Source of the DNA: an uncultured Ruminococcus sp.
GTDB taxonomy: Bacteria; Bacillota; Clostridia; Oscillospirales; Ruminococcaceae
Assembly: GCA_900752785.1 (NCBI GenBank)
Contig: CAADWP010000182.1
Span: 1-8,919 of the forward strand
Reading direction: 5' to 3'
Length of the DNA stretch: 8,919 nt
How positions within the stretch are numbered: position 1 is the first letter of the stretch; each line of letters begins with the position of its first letter. The translations under genes were made by a program, and so were the position numbers. Positions 1 through 5,554 of this stretch are shown in pieces. Below the pieces are notes generated by a model. The model ran no database searches. It had not been told where the DNA came from and saw nothing but the letters and a program-made list of their open reading frames with translations.

Positions 1-132
1 CATAAAAACGACGCAGGCATACTGTCGTATGGCAAGGGGTTTTTGTGTAATATGGCGGAAAATCTGCAAGTAGACGGCGTGCAAAGCCGTCAGGCGAGAT
101 TTAATCAGTGTTTCCCTAATAAACTGTTCTGA
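1..132 (+). other. Open reading frame running in from the left edge, possible C-terminal fragment
   Basis: Frame 1 is open from the first base to a TGA at 130-132 and would encode 43 residues ending in FPNKLF. No start is visible inside the window and I recognise no domain. After the TGA the same frame stays open to a TAA near 340, so stops are sparser than expected, yet there is no clear coding signature. It contains a small hairpin (GACGGC at 73-78 with GCCGTC at 86-91). It could be the tail of a gene, a decayed remnant or non-coding DNA. I cannot choose between these. Confidence 0.2.
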
Positions 133-235
133 AAGGTTACACAACCGGTTCGTCAAGACGTTCATCGGCTGTTCTGTCGGAAAGTTCCTCTCAGCATTCG
201 TTTGTGAATATCATCTTTTTCGTGAAAGTCATGGT

Positions 236-322
236 ATATGTACAGTATGTCAATACCGTTTTTCAAAAAATAAATAACAAAAAATTGAGGATATTTTTGT
301 GCAATTTATATACTGTACATAT
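236..322. repeat. Spaced 13-bp perfect inverted repeat, candidate operator pair
   Basis: ATATGTACAGTAT at 236-248 and its exact reverse complement ATACTGTACATAT at 310-322 are 61 bp apart. Each copy is nearly palindromic around a TGTACA core, and the two cores are 75 bp apart, about seven helical turns. The right copy overlaps the -35 element of the promoter called at 314-342. This arrangement is typical of repressor sites that cooperate by looping, but the cognate regulator is not in the window. That it is an operator is inference. Confidence 0.45.
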
Positions 323-342
323 TAGAAATTATAGTGTATAAT
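314..342 (+). promoter_or_regulatory. Sigma-A-like promoter for the exonuclease/DUF5131 operon
   Basis: A perfect TATAAT lies at 337-342. TGTACA at 314-319 matches the TTGACA consensus at 4 of 6 positions, and the spacer is 17 bp. Transcription would begin near 349, leaving a leader of about 70 nt before the exonuclease start. The -35 hexamer sits inside the right arm of the 13-bp inverted repeat, so a protein bound there would be expected to block the promoter. Confidence 0.6.
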
Positions 343-375
343 AAAAGTATTTATATGTTGAAAGGTAATATAATT

Positions 376-417
376 ATGGATAAGAAAAAAAAACCAAAAT
401 ATATACGAGGAAAATAA
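376..417 (+). CDS. Possible 13-residue Lys-rich leader peptide
   Basis: ATG at 376 opens a 13-codon frame (MDKKKKPKYIRGK) that ends in TAA at 415-417, one base before the exonuclease ATG at 419. A GAAAGG sequence at 359-364 lies about 11 bases upstream and could serve as a weak ribosome binding site. The GAGG that serves the exonuclease lies inside this frame, so translating the small frame could open or couple initiation of the downstream gene. It may equally be chance in an A-rich leader. No attenuator hairpin is evident. Confidence 0.25.
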   Translation: MDKKKKPKYIRGK

Positions 418-418
418 A

Positions 419-955
419 ATGGCAGTCTACATAGTTTTTGACGTTGAAACTCCCAACCGGGCAAACGACCGTATGAGTGCGATAGGCATATCTGCAATCA
501 AGGATAACAAAATCGTTGCGAATTTTTTCTCGCTTGTTGATCCGGAAACACATTTCGACCGCTTCAATACGCAGCTCACGGGCATTGATGCAGAGAAAGT
601 CAAGGGTGCTCCGAATTTTGCGGAGCTTTGGAAGAAAATAGAGCCTGTCATGAGCAAAGGCATACTCGCTGCCCATAACGCTGTATTCGATATGAGCGTT
701 CTCCGTGCGTGTCTGCGCGATTACGGTATCTCATGGAAACCGACTGCGGAATATCTTTGTACCGTTCAGATCGGCAGGCGCATTCTGCCCGGTATGAAAC
801 ATAATCTCAATGTGATGTGCGATCACTACGGTATCGCCCTCAATCATCACCAGGCGGACAGTGATAGCCATGCCTGTGCGGAGATACTGCTGCGATATAT
901 GGAAAGCGGTGTTGATGTGGCTCAATATGTGAAGAAATACAAGCTCATACCCTGA
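419..955 (+). CDS. DnaQ-like DEDDh 3'-5' exonuclease
   Basis: A 178-residue protein that is essentially a single RNase H-fold exonuclease domain of the DnaQ/epsilon type, expected to remove 3'-terminal nucleotides from DNA or RNA using two metal ions. The ExoI motif FDVET gives D8 and E10. ExoII, HNAVFDMSVL, gives D91. ExoIII-epsilon has H144 and D149 in the H-x4-D spacing. All DEDDh residues are therefore present and it should be active. There is no polymerase, helicase or BRCT domain, so it is a stand-alone exonuclease rather than a PolC fragment or DinG fusion. The start at 419 is supported by GAGG at 407-410, 8 bases upstream. It lies 15 bp before the DUF5131 gene and is probably cotranscribed with it. 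The substrate cannot be predicted from sequence. Confidence 0.9.
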   Translation: MAVYIVFDVETPNRANDRMSAIGISAIKDNKIVANFFSLVDPETHFDRFNTQLTGIDAEKVKGAPNFAELWKKIEPVMSKGILAAHNAVFDMSVLRACLRDYGISWKPTAEYLCTVQIGRRILPGMKHNLNVMCDHYGIALNHHQADSDSHACAEILLRYMESGVDVAQYVKKYKLIP

Positions 956-970
956 ATATGAGGTGAGATA

Positions 971-1846
971 ATGCGCGATATATGGAATCCGTGGCACGGC
1001 TGTATCAAGAAAAGCGAGGGCTGCGACAACTGCTATATGTACTTCCTTGACCGCATGCGTGACATGGACGGCTCAAAGATATACCGTACTAAGACAGGTT
1101 TCAGCTATCCGATACAGAAAGACAGAAAAGGCAATTACAAGATACAAAGCGGTGAGATGATACGGGTGTGTATGACCTCTGATTTCTTTCTTGCAGAAGC
1201 GGACGAATGGCGTGATGAAGCGTGGGAGCTTATGCGGATCAGAAGCGATGTTATCTTTTTCCTGTTGACCAAGCGTCCGGAACGGGTGGCGGAGCATCTG
1301 CCGAAGGATTGGGGTGACGGCTGGGATAACATTTTCTTCAATGTGACCGCCGAGAACCAGCGCCGTGCCGATGAACGCATTCCGATACTGCTTGATCTGC
1401 CGTTCAAGCATAAGGGAGTCATGTGTGCGCCGTTTATCGGTCAGGTCAGTATGCGGAAATATCTTGAAACGGGGCAGATTGAGCAAGTTCTGTGTGACGG
1501 TGAGAACTATGACGGCGCTCGTCCCTGTCATTTTGATTGGGTAAAGCTGTTGCGGCAAGAGTGCGTGGACAACAATGTGACCTTTGTTTTCTTCGGTACA
1601 GGCAGACGGTTCGTCAAGGACGGCAGGCTTTACAAAATAGAGGGCAACGGTCTGCAAAGCCAGCAGGCGCATAAATCCGGAATGAGCTTTCAGGGCAAAC
1701 CGATACATTTTGACCTGTATGACAGCCTCGGCTATCCAATATCCAAGGAGGACGGATATAAACCATATTTCCGTGAAAAGTGTGAAAACTGCGGTATGCG
1801 TCCGACTTGCAATGGGTGCAGTAATTGTGAAAAATGTGAACAATAG
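971..1846 (+). CDS. DUF5131 / phage Gp37-Gp68-type three-Cys-motif protein
   Basis: A 291-residue protein with the N-terminal signature of the DUF5131 (Gp37/Gp68) family: WNPWHGC followed by S-x-G-C-x-x-C-Y, giving C11, C18 and C21. Other family-like segments are SDFF (70-73), LLTKRPER (98-105), NVTAENQ (124-130) and a GEN-x-x-GARP stretch near residue 178. The family occurs in phages and bacterial accessory regions. Its cysteine triad suggests an Fe-S or radical-SAM-like centre, but its reaction is unknown to me. Relatives often occur beside a three-Cys-motif partner protein (TcmP); none is visible here and the neighbour is an exonuclease instead. The C-terminus adds six cysteines (C271, C274, C280, C283, C286, C289), suggesting a second metal or cluster site. 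AGGTGAG at 960-966 is the ribosome binding site. A terminator follows at 1883. Confidence 0.85.
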   Translation: MRDIWNPWHGCIKKSEGCDNCYMYFLDRMRDMDGSKIYRTKTGFSYPIQKDRKGNYKIQSGEMIRVCMTSDFFLAEADEWRDEAWELMRIRSDVIFFLLTKRPERVAEHLPKDWGDGWDNIFFNVTAENQRRADERIPILLDLPFKHKGVMCAPFIGQVSMRKYLETGQIEQVLCDGENYDGARPCHFDWVKLLRQECVDNNVTFVFFGTGRRFVKDGRLYKIEGNGLQSQQAHKSGMSFQGKPIHFDLYDSLGYPISKEDGYKPYFREKCENCGMRPTCNGCSNCEKCEQ

Positions 1847-1882
1847 AATAACTTTGATTCAAATGGTTTCAAGATACATATG

Positions 1883-1916
1883 AGAGCTGTTGCTTCGGTA
1901 ACGGCTCTTTTCTTTT
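1883..1916 (+). terminator. Rho-independent terminator of the exonuclease/DUF5131 operon
   Basis: AGAGCTGTTGC at 1883-1893 pairs with GTAACGGCTCT at 1898-1908 over 11 bp (two G-U pairs), capped by a TTCG tetraloop closed by C-G, one of the most stable loops known. It runs into a T-rich stretch (TTTTCTTTT). It lies 36 bp after the DUF5131 stop and isolates this operon from the flippase. Confidence 0.9.
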
Positions 1917-2058
1917 CAGAAGTATCATACTGATCTCCGATTAACCTAATGAAAATCTTGATATCTATCATTTCAAGAAAGTTAGATCCGTGCTTCTGCT
2001 TCACAGAGGTATCCCCCGGACGCCCACAGGAAGTGCCCTTTGGGTATACCTGCACTGA
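1917..2058. other. Gene-free spacer with a GC-rich, fold-prone island
   Basis: I see no convincing gene here. About 2005-2060 is much more GC-rich than its surroundings and contains complementary segments, such as GGTATCCC near 2008 with GGGTATACC at 2042-2050 (one bulged T). Minus-strand reading frames cross the stretch but lack a ribosome binding site and family resemblance. Leftward promoter-like sequences in the adjacent repeats point into it, so a small RNA or the residue of a dispersed element is possible. Neither is established. Confidence 0.3.
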
Positions 2059-2096
2059 TGCACCCGTGTTTGCGCTGAAAAAATAAATTTAAGGAA

Positions 2097-2125
2097 ATTA
2101 TCTCCTCACCTGTTGCTATTTTCAA
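2097..2125 (-). promoter_or_regulatory. Leftward promoter-like sequence in repeat unit 1
   Basis: On the minus strand TTGAAA (2120-2125) and GATAAT (2097-2102) are separated by exactly 17 bp, each matching the sigma-A consensus at 5 of 6 positions. A transcript would start near 2090 and run through the GC-rich island toward the terminator at 1883. No gene lies there on that strand, so any product would probably be non-coding. The same element recurs in unit 2. Confidence 0.4.
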
Positions 2126-2192
2126 CATAATATGATATAAGCAGCGTGACGCTGCACCCGTGTTCGCACTGAAAAAAAATAAATTTAAGGAA

Positions 2193-2221
2193 ATTATCTC
2201 CTCACCTGTTGCTATTTTCAA
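2193..2221 (-). promoter_or_regulatory. Leftward promoter-like sequence in repeat unit 2
   Basis: This is the second copy of the minus-strand TTGAAA (2216-2221) and GATAAT (2193-2198) pair with a 17-bp spacer. It overlaps the -35 region of the rightward flippase promoter, so polymerases bound in the two directions would compete. Confidence 0.4.
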
Positions 2222-2237
2222 CATAATATGATATAAT
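2209..2237 (+). promoter_or_regulatory. Sigma-A-like promoter for the flippase gene
   Basis: TTGCTA at 2209-2214 and a perfect TATAAT at 2232-2237 are 17 bp apart. Transcription would start near 2244, giving a leader of about 86 nt that begins with a small hairpin (CAATAT at 2240-2245 with ATATTG at 2251-2256). Repeat unit 1 carries the same element with TATAAG (2113-2141), probably a weaker second promoter. Confidence 0.6.
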
Positions 2238-2329
2238 AGCAATATACTCGATATTGTTGCAAATCATACATATCTTAAATTTACCCCGCAGCAACGGAAA
2301 ATATAAAAATTTCCCCGGAGAAAAACAAA

Positions 2330-3757
2330 ATGAACAAATATAAAAAACTTGCATTTAATACCATGATATTCGCGATCGGAAGCTTTGGCTCAAAAATTCT
2401 TGTTATCCTGCTAACGAGGCTTTATTCAGGCAATATAAGTCCTTCAGACTCAAGCACAAAAGAGCTTCTTGAAATTACCGCAAATTTTCTTTTGCCAATC
2501 TTCACTTTTTCCATGACGGAAGCTGTAATACGTTATGGTCTGGATAAAAAATATGACAAAGGCGAAGTTTTTACTACCGCAACCGTCCTTAATATGTTGG
2601 GACTGGCACTTATGCCTTTTTTTGTACAAATAATGAGGCTCGTACCATTCCTTGACTTTATGGACGGTTATACGGTACTGCTGCTTATATATGTCTTTAC
2701 ATCGGCAATTCGGTCTCTGTGCTCTCAGTTCGTAAGAGCTAAAGGAATGGTTAAGCTATTTTCGCTCGATGGCATTCTTGCAACGCTTACGCTATTTATA
2801 TTCAATATAGTATTTATATCAAAGCTTCATTGGGGCGTTAAAGGATTTATGCTCTCGGTAATTCTTTCGGACTTCTGCTCAGCAGTATTTCTGTTTATTG
2901 TTGCAGGACTTCACCAATACCTCAGCATTCGTCTATATAACAAACGTCTTGCAACAAGCATGATGAAATTTGCTGTTCCCTTGATCCCTACCGTCGTAAT
3001 GTGGGTAATCACCGGATTTTCGGACAGACTTTTTATCAGGTATATGCACAGTGATACTGTAGAGCTTGGCAAAAGCGCTGCCGGCATTTATGGATACGCC
3101 ACAAAAGTGCCAAATCTTATCTCAATGCTGTCAACAATATTTTTTCAGGCATGGAATATGTCGGCTATCATGGAAAATGATTCCGAAGACCGAAGCAAAT
3201 TCTATGAAAAGGTATACGGAGCATATGAAGCGCTGCTGCTGATTTCTTCGGCAATGCTTATTGCAGGCGTACATTTCATAACAAAAATATTTGTAACTAC
3301 ATCAAAATTCGGCGAATACGGAGACGTGTATAAATATACGCCTATTCTTGTAATTGCGGCGCTGTTCATGTGCCTTGACCAGTTCCTAAGCAGTATCTAT
3401 ACCGCTACAAAACACACGAAGAACTCCTTCTGGACGAGCTTTGCTGCATGCATAACAAACATTATCCTCAACTTTTTTCTCATTCCTGTCTGGGGAATCC
3501 AAGGTGCAGCGATCGCTACATTGATGAGCTATTACCTATGCTTCTGGGCAAGAATGATTGATGCAAGATATTACATCCCTTTCAGATTTAATGGATTAAA
3601 CAATTTTATGAACACAGTTGCTTTACTTCTTATGTCGTGGCTGATGATCGCAAAGCCGGTAAGTTACATTCTTTGGATCATCATACTTCTTATTTATGTT
3701 CTCTGGAGCAACTACAAGTCTTTGCTTGTTACAGCCAAAAAACTTCTTAACCGATAA
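2330..3757 (+). CDS. Polysaccharide (Wzx-type) flippase, MOP superfamily
   Basis: A 475-residue integral membrane protein with about 12-14 hydrophobic helices, the usual size and topology for a multidrug/oligosaccharidyl-lipid/polysaccharide (MOP) exporter. These move lipid-linked glycans across the cytoplasmic membrane. Family-like features include a Lys-rich N-terminus before helix 1, the mid-protein segment with P217, P220 and FSDR at 230-233 that opens the second half, and an LNFFLIPVWGIQGAAIAT stretch late in the protein, typical of polysaccharide biosynthesis C-terminal domains. MurJ or a MATE drug exporter are alternatives, but the motifs fit a glycan flippase better. GGAG at 2317-2320, nine bases before the ATG, supports the start. 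No glycosyltransferase, ligase or polymerase gene is adjacent, so its substrate must be made from genes elsewhere. It appears monocistronic, between its own promoter and the terminator at 3763. Confidence 0.9.
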   Translation: MNKYKKLAFNTMIFAIGSFGSKILVILLTRLYSGNISPSDSSTKELLEITANFLLPIFTFSMTEAVIRYGLDKKYDKGEVFTTATVLNMLGLALMPFFVQIMRLVPFLDFMDGYTVLLLIYVFTSAIRSLCSQFVRAKGMVKLFSLDGILATLTLFIFNIVFISKLHWGVKGFMLSVILSDFCSAVFLFIVAGLHQYLSIRLYNKRLATSMMKFAVPLIPTVVMWVITGFSDRLFIRYMHSDTVELGKSAAGIYGYATKVPNLISMLSTIFFQAWNMSAIMENDSEDRSKFYEKVYGAYEALLLISSAMLIAGVHFITKIFVTTSKFGEYGDVYKYTPILVIAALFMCLDQFLSSIYTATKHTKNSFWTSFAACITNIILNFFLIPVWGIQGAAIATLMSYYLCFWARMIDARYYIPFRFNGLNNFMNTVALLLMSWLMIAKPVSYILWIIILLIYVLWSNYKSLLVTAKKLLNR

Positions 3758-3762
3758 AAAAT

Positions 3763-3798
3763 AATAACGTCTCATACTGTTTGGTATGAGACGTTATT
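3763..3798. terminator. Bidirectional terminator between convergent operons
   Basis: AATAACGTCTCATAC at 3763-3777 pairs perfectly over 15 bp with GTATGAGACGTTATT at 3784-3798 around a 6-nt loop. On the minus strand the stem is followed by a run of six T residues (A-run at 3756-3761), a strong terminator for the sigma/Thr-rich protein operon. On the plus strand the following sequence is only T-rich (GTTATTAATATT), so flippase termination may be less efficient. Confidence 0.9.
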
Positions 3799-3816
3799 GT
3801 TATTAATATTCTAATA

Positions 3817-5013
3817 TTACATTTTTCTGCGATACAACCAATAATCCGTTATGCCCTCGAATCTCACTGCCACATATTCATCTGAAGGCTTATTTTGGAT
3901 CACATAAAATGCGGCTATTATTCTGATAGTTTTTCCATCTTCCATATTAACCGAAATGGTCGGCATATCAATTATATCAAGAAGCTCATCATAAGGTACG
4001 GTCGTACTTTCAAGATCATAATCTATTCCGGAGGAATCCGTTATTGTTGATAAATAGCTGTTTATAAAATCATAATCAATATAGGGAGCGGTTGTTGTCG
4101 TTGTGGTAGTCAGCGATCCACCCTGATTTGTTGTTGTCGTAGTTCTTTCCGTAGTTGTTGTCGTCATCGTAGTTCTTCCCGTAGTTGTTGTCGTTGTGGT
4201 AGTCAGCGATCCGCTCTGCTTTGTTGTCGTCGTAGTCCCCGAACTATGCGGAGGTGTTGTAGTAGTTCTTACCGTAGTTGTTGTCGTCATCGTAGTTCTT
4301 TCCGTAGTTGTTGTCGTCATCGTAGTTCTTCCCGTAGTTGTTGTCGTCGTCGTAGTTCTTCCTGTAGTTGTTGCAGTTAATGACCCGATAGGATTTTCTG
4401 TTGTCGTAGTTGTTGTCGTTGTGTCAGTTGGCGACACGCTCTGCTTTGTTGTCGTCGTAGTCCCCGAACTATGTGGAGGCGTTGTAGTAGTTCTTGCCGT
4501 AGTTGTTGCCGTTGTGGTAGTCAGTGACCCTATCTGCTTTGTCGTTGTCGTAGTTTCTGCCATAGTTGTCGGCGTGGCTGTAACAGTATTATACGGACGT
4601 GTTGTCACCGAAGTTTTCGTTTCAGTAACCGTAACAGTTGACGGAACAGAAACAGTCGTTACAGTTGTACCGCTTGTCTTTGAAGTTGCCGTTGTAATGG
4701 AAGTCACTCCCGTATACTCGCCTATGCTTGTGGTAACTGTAATTGTTCCGGTAGCTTCCGTTGACTCCGTCCCTTGGTTTCCATCGCCTATAATAGTCTC
4801 TGCGGTTATTATATATGGATCGTTATTAAGACAAGGAACGGTGGATTTTACAGCCTCATTATTCCAGATTCCTATTGCTATGAGAGCCGTCAGTCCCATT
4901 CCGACACCTGCACAGAATTTTCTTTTCCAAACATTGCGCTTTCTCTTTTTTTCCAGCAGATACTCATCGCGGCGCCTGAAAATATTTTGAGCAATTTCTT
5001 CATATGACTTCAT
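3817..5013 (-). CDS. Single-pass membrane protein with Thr-rich stalk, probable anti-sigma partner
   Basis: I recognise the layout, not a named family. Starting at 5013 the protein has 398 residues: a highly charged cytoplasmic segment (1-32), one membrane helix (about 33-50), a linker, a stalk at about 82-308 in which roughly half the residues are Thr, and a C-terminal domain (310-398) rich in acidic and aromatic residues. ATG 5013 is preferred because AGGAGG lies nine bases upstream; an in-frame TTG at 5034 would place that site inside the gene. The start overlaps the end of the ECF sigma gene by 14 bp, the usual arrangement for a sigma factor and its membrane-bound anti-sigma. However, the cytoplasmic part is much shorter than a standard anti-sigma domain and has no HxxxCxxC zinc motif. 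The stalk resembles O-glycosylated linkers of surface proteins. It could instead be a regulated surface protein. Confidence 0.7.
   Translation of the reverse strand: MKSYEEIAQNIFRRRDEYLLEKKRKRNVWKRKFCAGVGMGLTALIAIGIWNNEAVKSTVPCLNNDPYIITAETIIGDGNQGTESTEATGTITVTTSIGEYTGVTSITTATSKTSGTTVTTVSVPSTVTVTETKTSVTTRPYNTVTATPTTMAETTTTTKQIGSLTTTTATTTARTTTTPPHSSGTTTTTKQSVSPTDTTTTTTTTENPIGSLTATTTGRTTTTTTTTGRTTMTTTTTERTTMTTTTTVRTTTTPPHSSGTTTTTKQSGSLTTTTTTTTGRTTMTTTTTERTTTTTNQGGSLTTTTTTTAPYIDYDFINSYLSTITDSSGIDYDLESTTVPYDELLDIIDMPTISVNMEDGKTIRIIAAFYVIQNKPSDEYVAVRFEGITDYWLYRRKM
4213..4495. repeat. 58-bp direct repeat inside the Thr-rich stalk gene
   Basis: Bases 4213-4270 and 4438-4495 are identical except for two substitutions. 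They encode the twice-used block that includes PPHSSGTTTTTKQS. The offset of 225 bp is exactly 75 codons, so recombination between copies would shorten or lengthen the stalk in frame. Shorter repeats of the type GTAGTTGTTGTCGTC fill the surrounding DNA (about 4090-4560). Confidence 0.85.
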
Positions 5014-5554
5014 ATTCAAAATCCTCCTTTTCAAGCTCGGTTTTCAGTGATTTTTTGGCTCTGTAGATAAGATTTTCGATCTGGCGCTTATTTTTTGACA
5101 TTATCTTTGCCGCTTCGCCATTACTGAACTCCTCAAAAAAGGTAAGGTACAAAACTTGTCTGTAATCGGAGGGCAAACGCCACATAGCCCTATGGAGAGT
5201 GATTTTCTGCTCCTCTTTAAGAAAATCGCGCTCCAGGTCGCTTTCATCTGCCTCTCCGTATATAGCTTCCATATATGTATGGGGATTTCTTGAATTTTTT
5301 CTTATTTTGTCATAGGCGGTATTCCTGCCGATAGCATAAAGCCATGTCTTAAAGGTACTTCTTCCTGAAAACTTGGGCTTCCGCGTAAGCAGCTTAAAGA
5401 AAGTATCCTCCATTATTTCTTCGGCAAAACTCAAATTGCCTGTAATTCCGTTCAGGTACATAACCAGACCGTTTTTGTAATCACGTATTATGTCAACGAT
5501 ACCGCTGTCGTCACCATCAAGAAAGCGCCTGTAGAATTCAGCGCCGTTATCCAT
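5000..5554 (-). CDS. ECF-family RNA polymerase sigma factor
   Basis: A 184-residue group 4 (extracytoplasmic function) sigma factor that would direct RNA polymerase to a small regulon. Region 2 spans about 22-88 and includes AEEIMEDTFFKLL (44-56) and FKTWLYAIGRNTAYDKIRK (68-86), the core-binding and -10-recognition helices. Region 4 spans about 115-173, with RLPSDYRQVLYLTFFEEFS followed by the helix-turn-helix GEAAKIMSKNKRQIENLIYRA. There is no sigma region 1 or 3, as expected. The start at 5554 is chosen because AGAGGGAG lies just upstream; the frame extends to a TTG at 5599 with no good ribosome binding site. Its end overlaps the Thr-rich membrane protein gene by 14 bp, so the two are probably translationally coupled. 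Its target promoters are unknown; I found no convincing autoregulatory ECF promoter upstream. Confidence 0.9.
   Translation of the reverse strand: MDNGAEFYRRFLDGDDSGIVDIIRDYKNGLVMYLNGITGNLSFAEEIMEDTFFKLLTRKPKFSGRSTFKTWLYAIGRNTAYDKIRKNSRNPHTYMEAIYGEADESDLERDFLKEEQKITLHRAMWRLPSDYRQVLYLTFFEEFSNGEAAKIMSKNKRQIENLIYRAKKSLKTELEKEDFEYEVI

Larger units (their letters stand above)
2059..2236. repeat. Imperfect tandem duplication, 94-bp period, carrying promoter sequences
   Basis: An 82-bp unit at 2059-2140 recurs as an 84-bp unit at 2153-2236. The copies differ only by two substitutions (GTTTGCGCTG versus GTTCGCACTG) and two extra A residues in an A-run. The 12-bp linker together with the first three bases of unit 2 forms the palindrome GCAGCGTGACGCTGC (2141-2155). 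Each unit carries a rightward TTGCTA-17 bp-TATAA(T/G) and a leftward TTGAAA-17 bp-GATAAT. Such high identity suggests a recent duplication or a dispersed element that inserted or amplified here. Confidence 0.9.

Noticed and set aside
73..91. GACGGC/GCCGTC hairpin as a terminator
   Set aside because: The stem is only 6 bp and is not followed by a T-run.
225..253. Minus-strand TTGACA at 248-253 as a divergent promoter
   Set aside because: The hexamer is perfect, but no acceptable -10 lies at normal spacing and there is no gene to its left on that strand in the window.
1073..1843. 256-residue minus-strand frame opposite the DUF5131 gene
   Set aside because: The plus-strand frame has family motifs and a ribosome binding site; the antisense frame has neither.
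2059..2236. Two repeat units as a CRISPR array
   Set aside because: Units are over 80 bp with a 12-bp linker, contain promoters, and there are no cas genes.
1982..2242. 86-residue minus-strand frame across the tandem repeat
   Set aside because: Its internal protein repeat simply reflects the DNA duplication. The A-run length change between units shifts the flanking frame, and no family is recognisable.
4196..4990. Long plus-strand reading frame rich in Val opposite the Thr-rich gene
   Set aside because: It is the antisense of Thr codon repeats (ACN read backwards gives Val-rich frames), has no ribosome binding site, and lies opposite a gene with a good site and sigma coupling.
5013..5034. 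Upstream TTG start for the Thr-rich protein
   Set aside because: It would encode the AGGAGG ribosome binding site within the gene; the ATG at 5013 has ideal spacing to that site.
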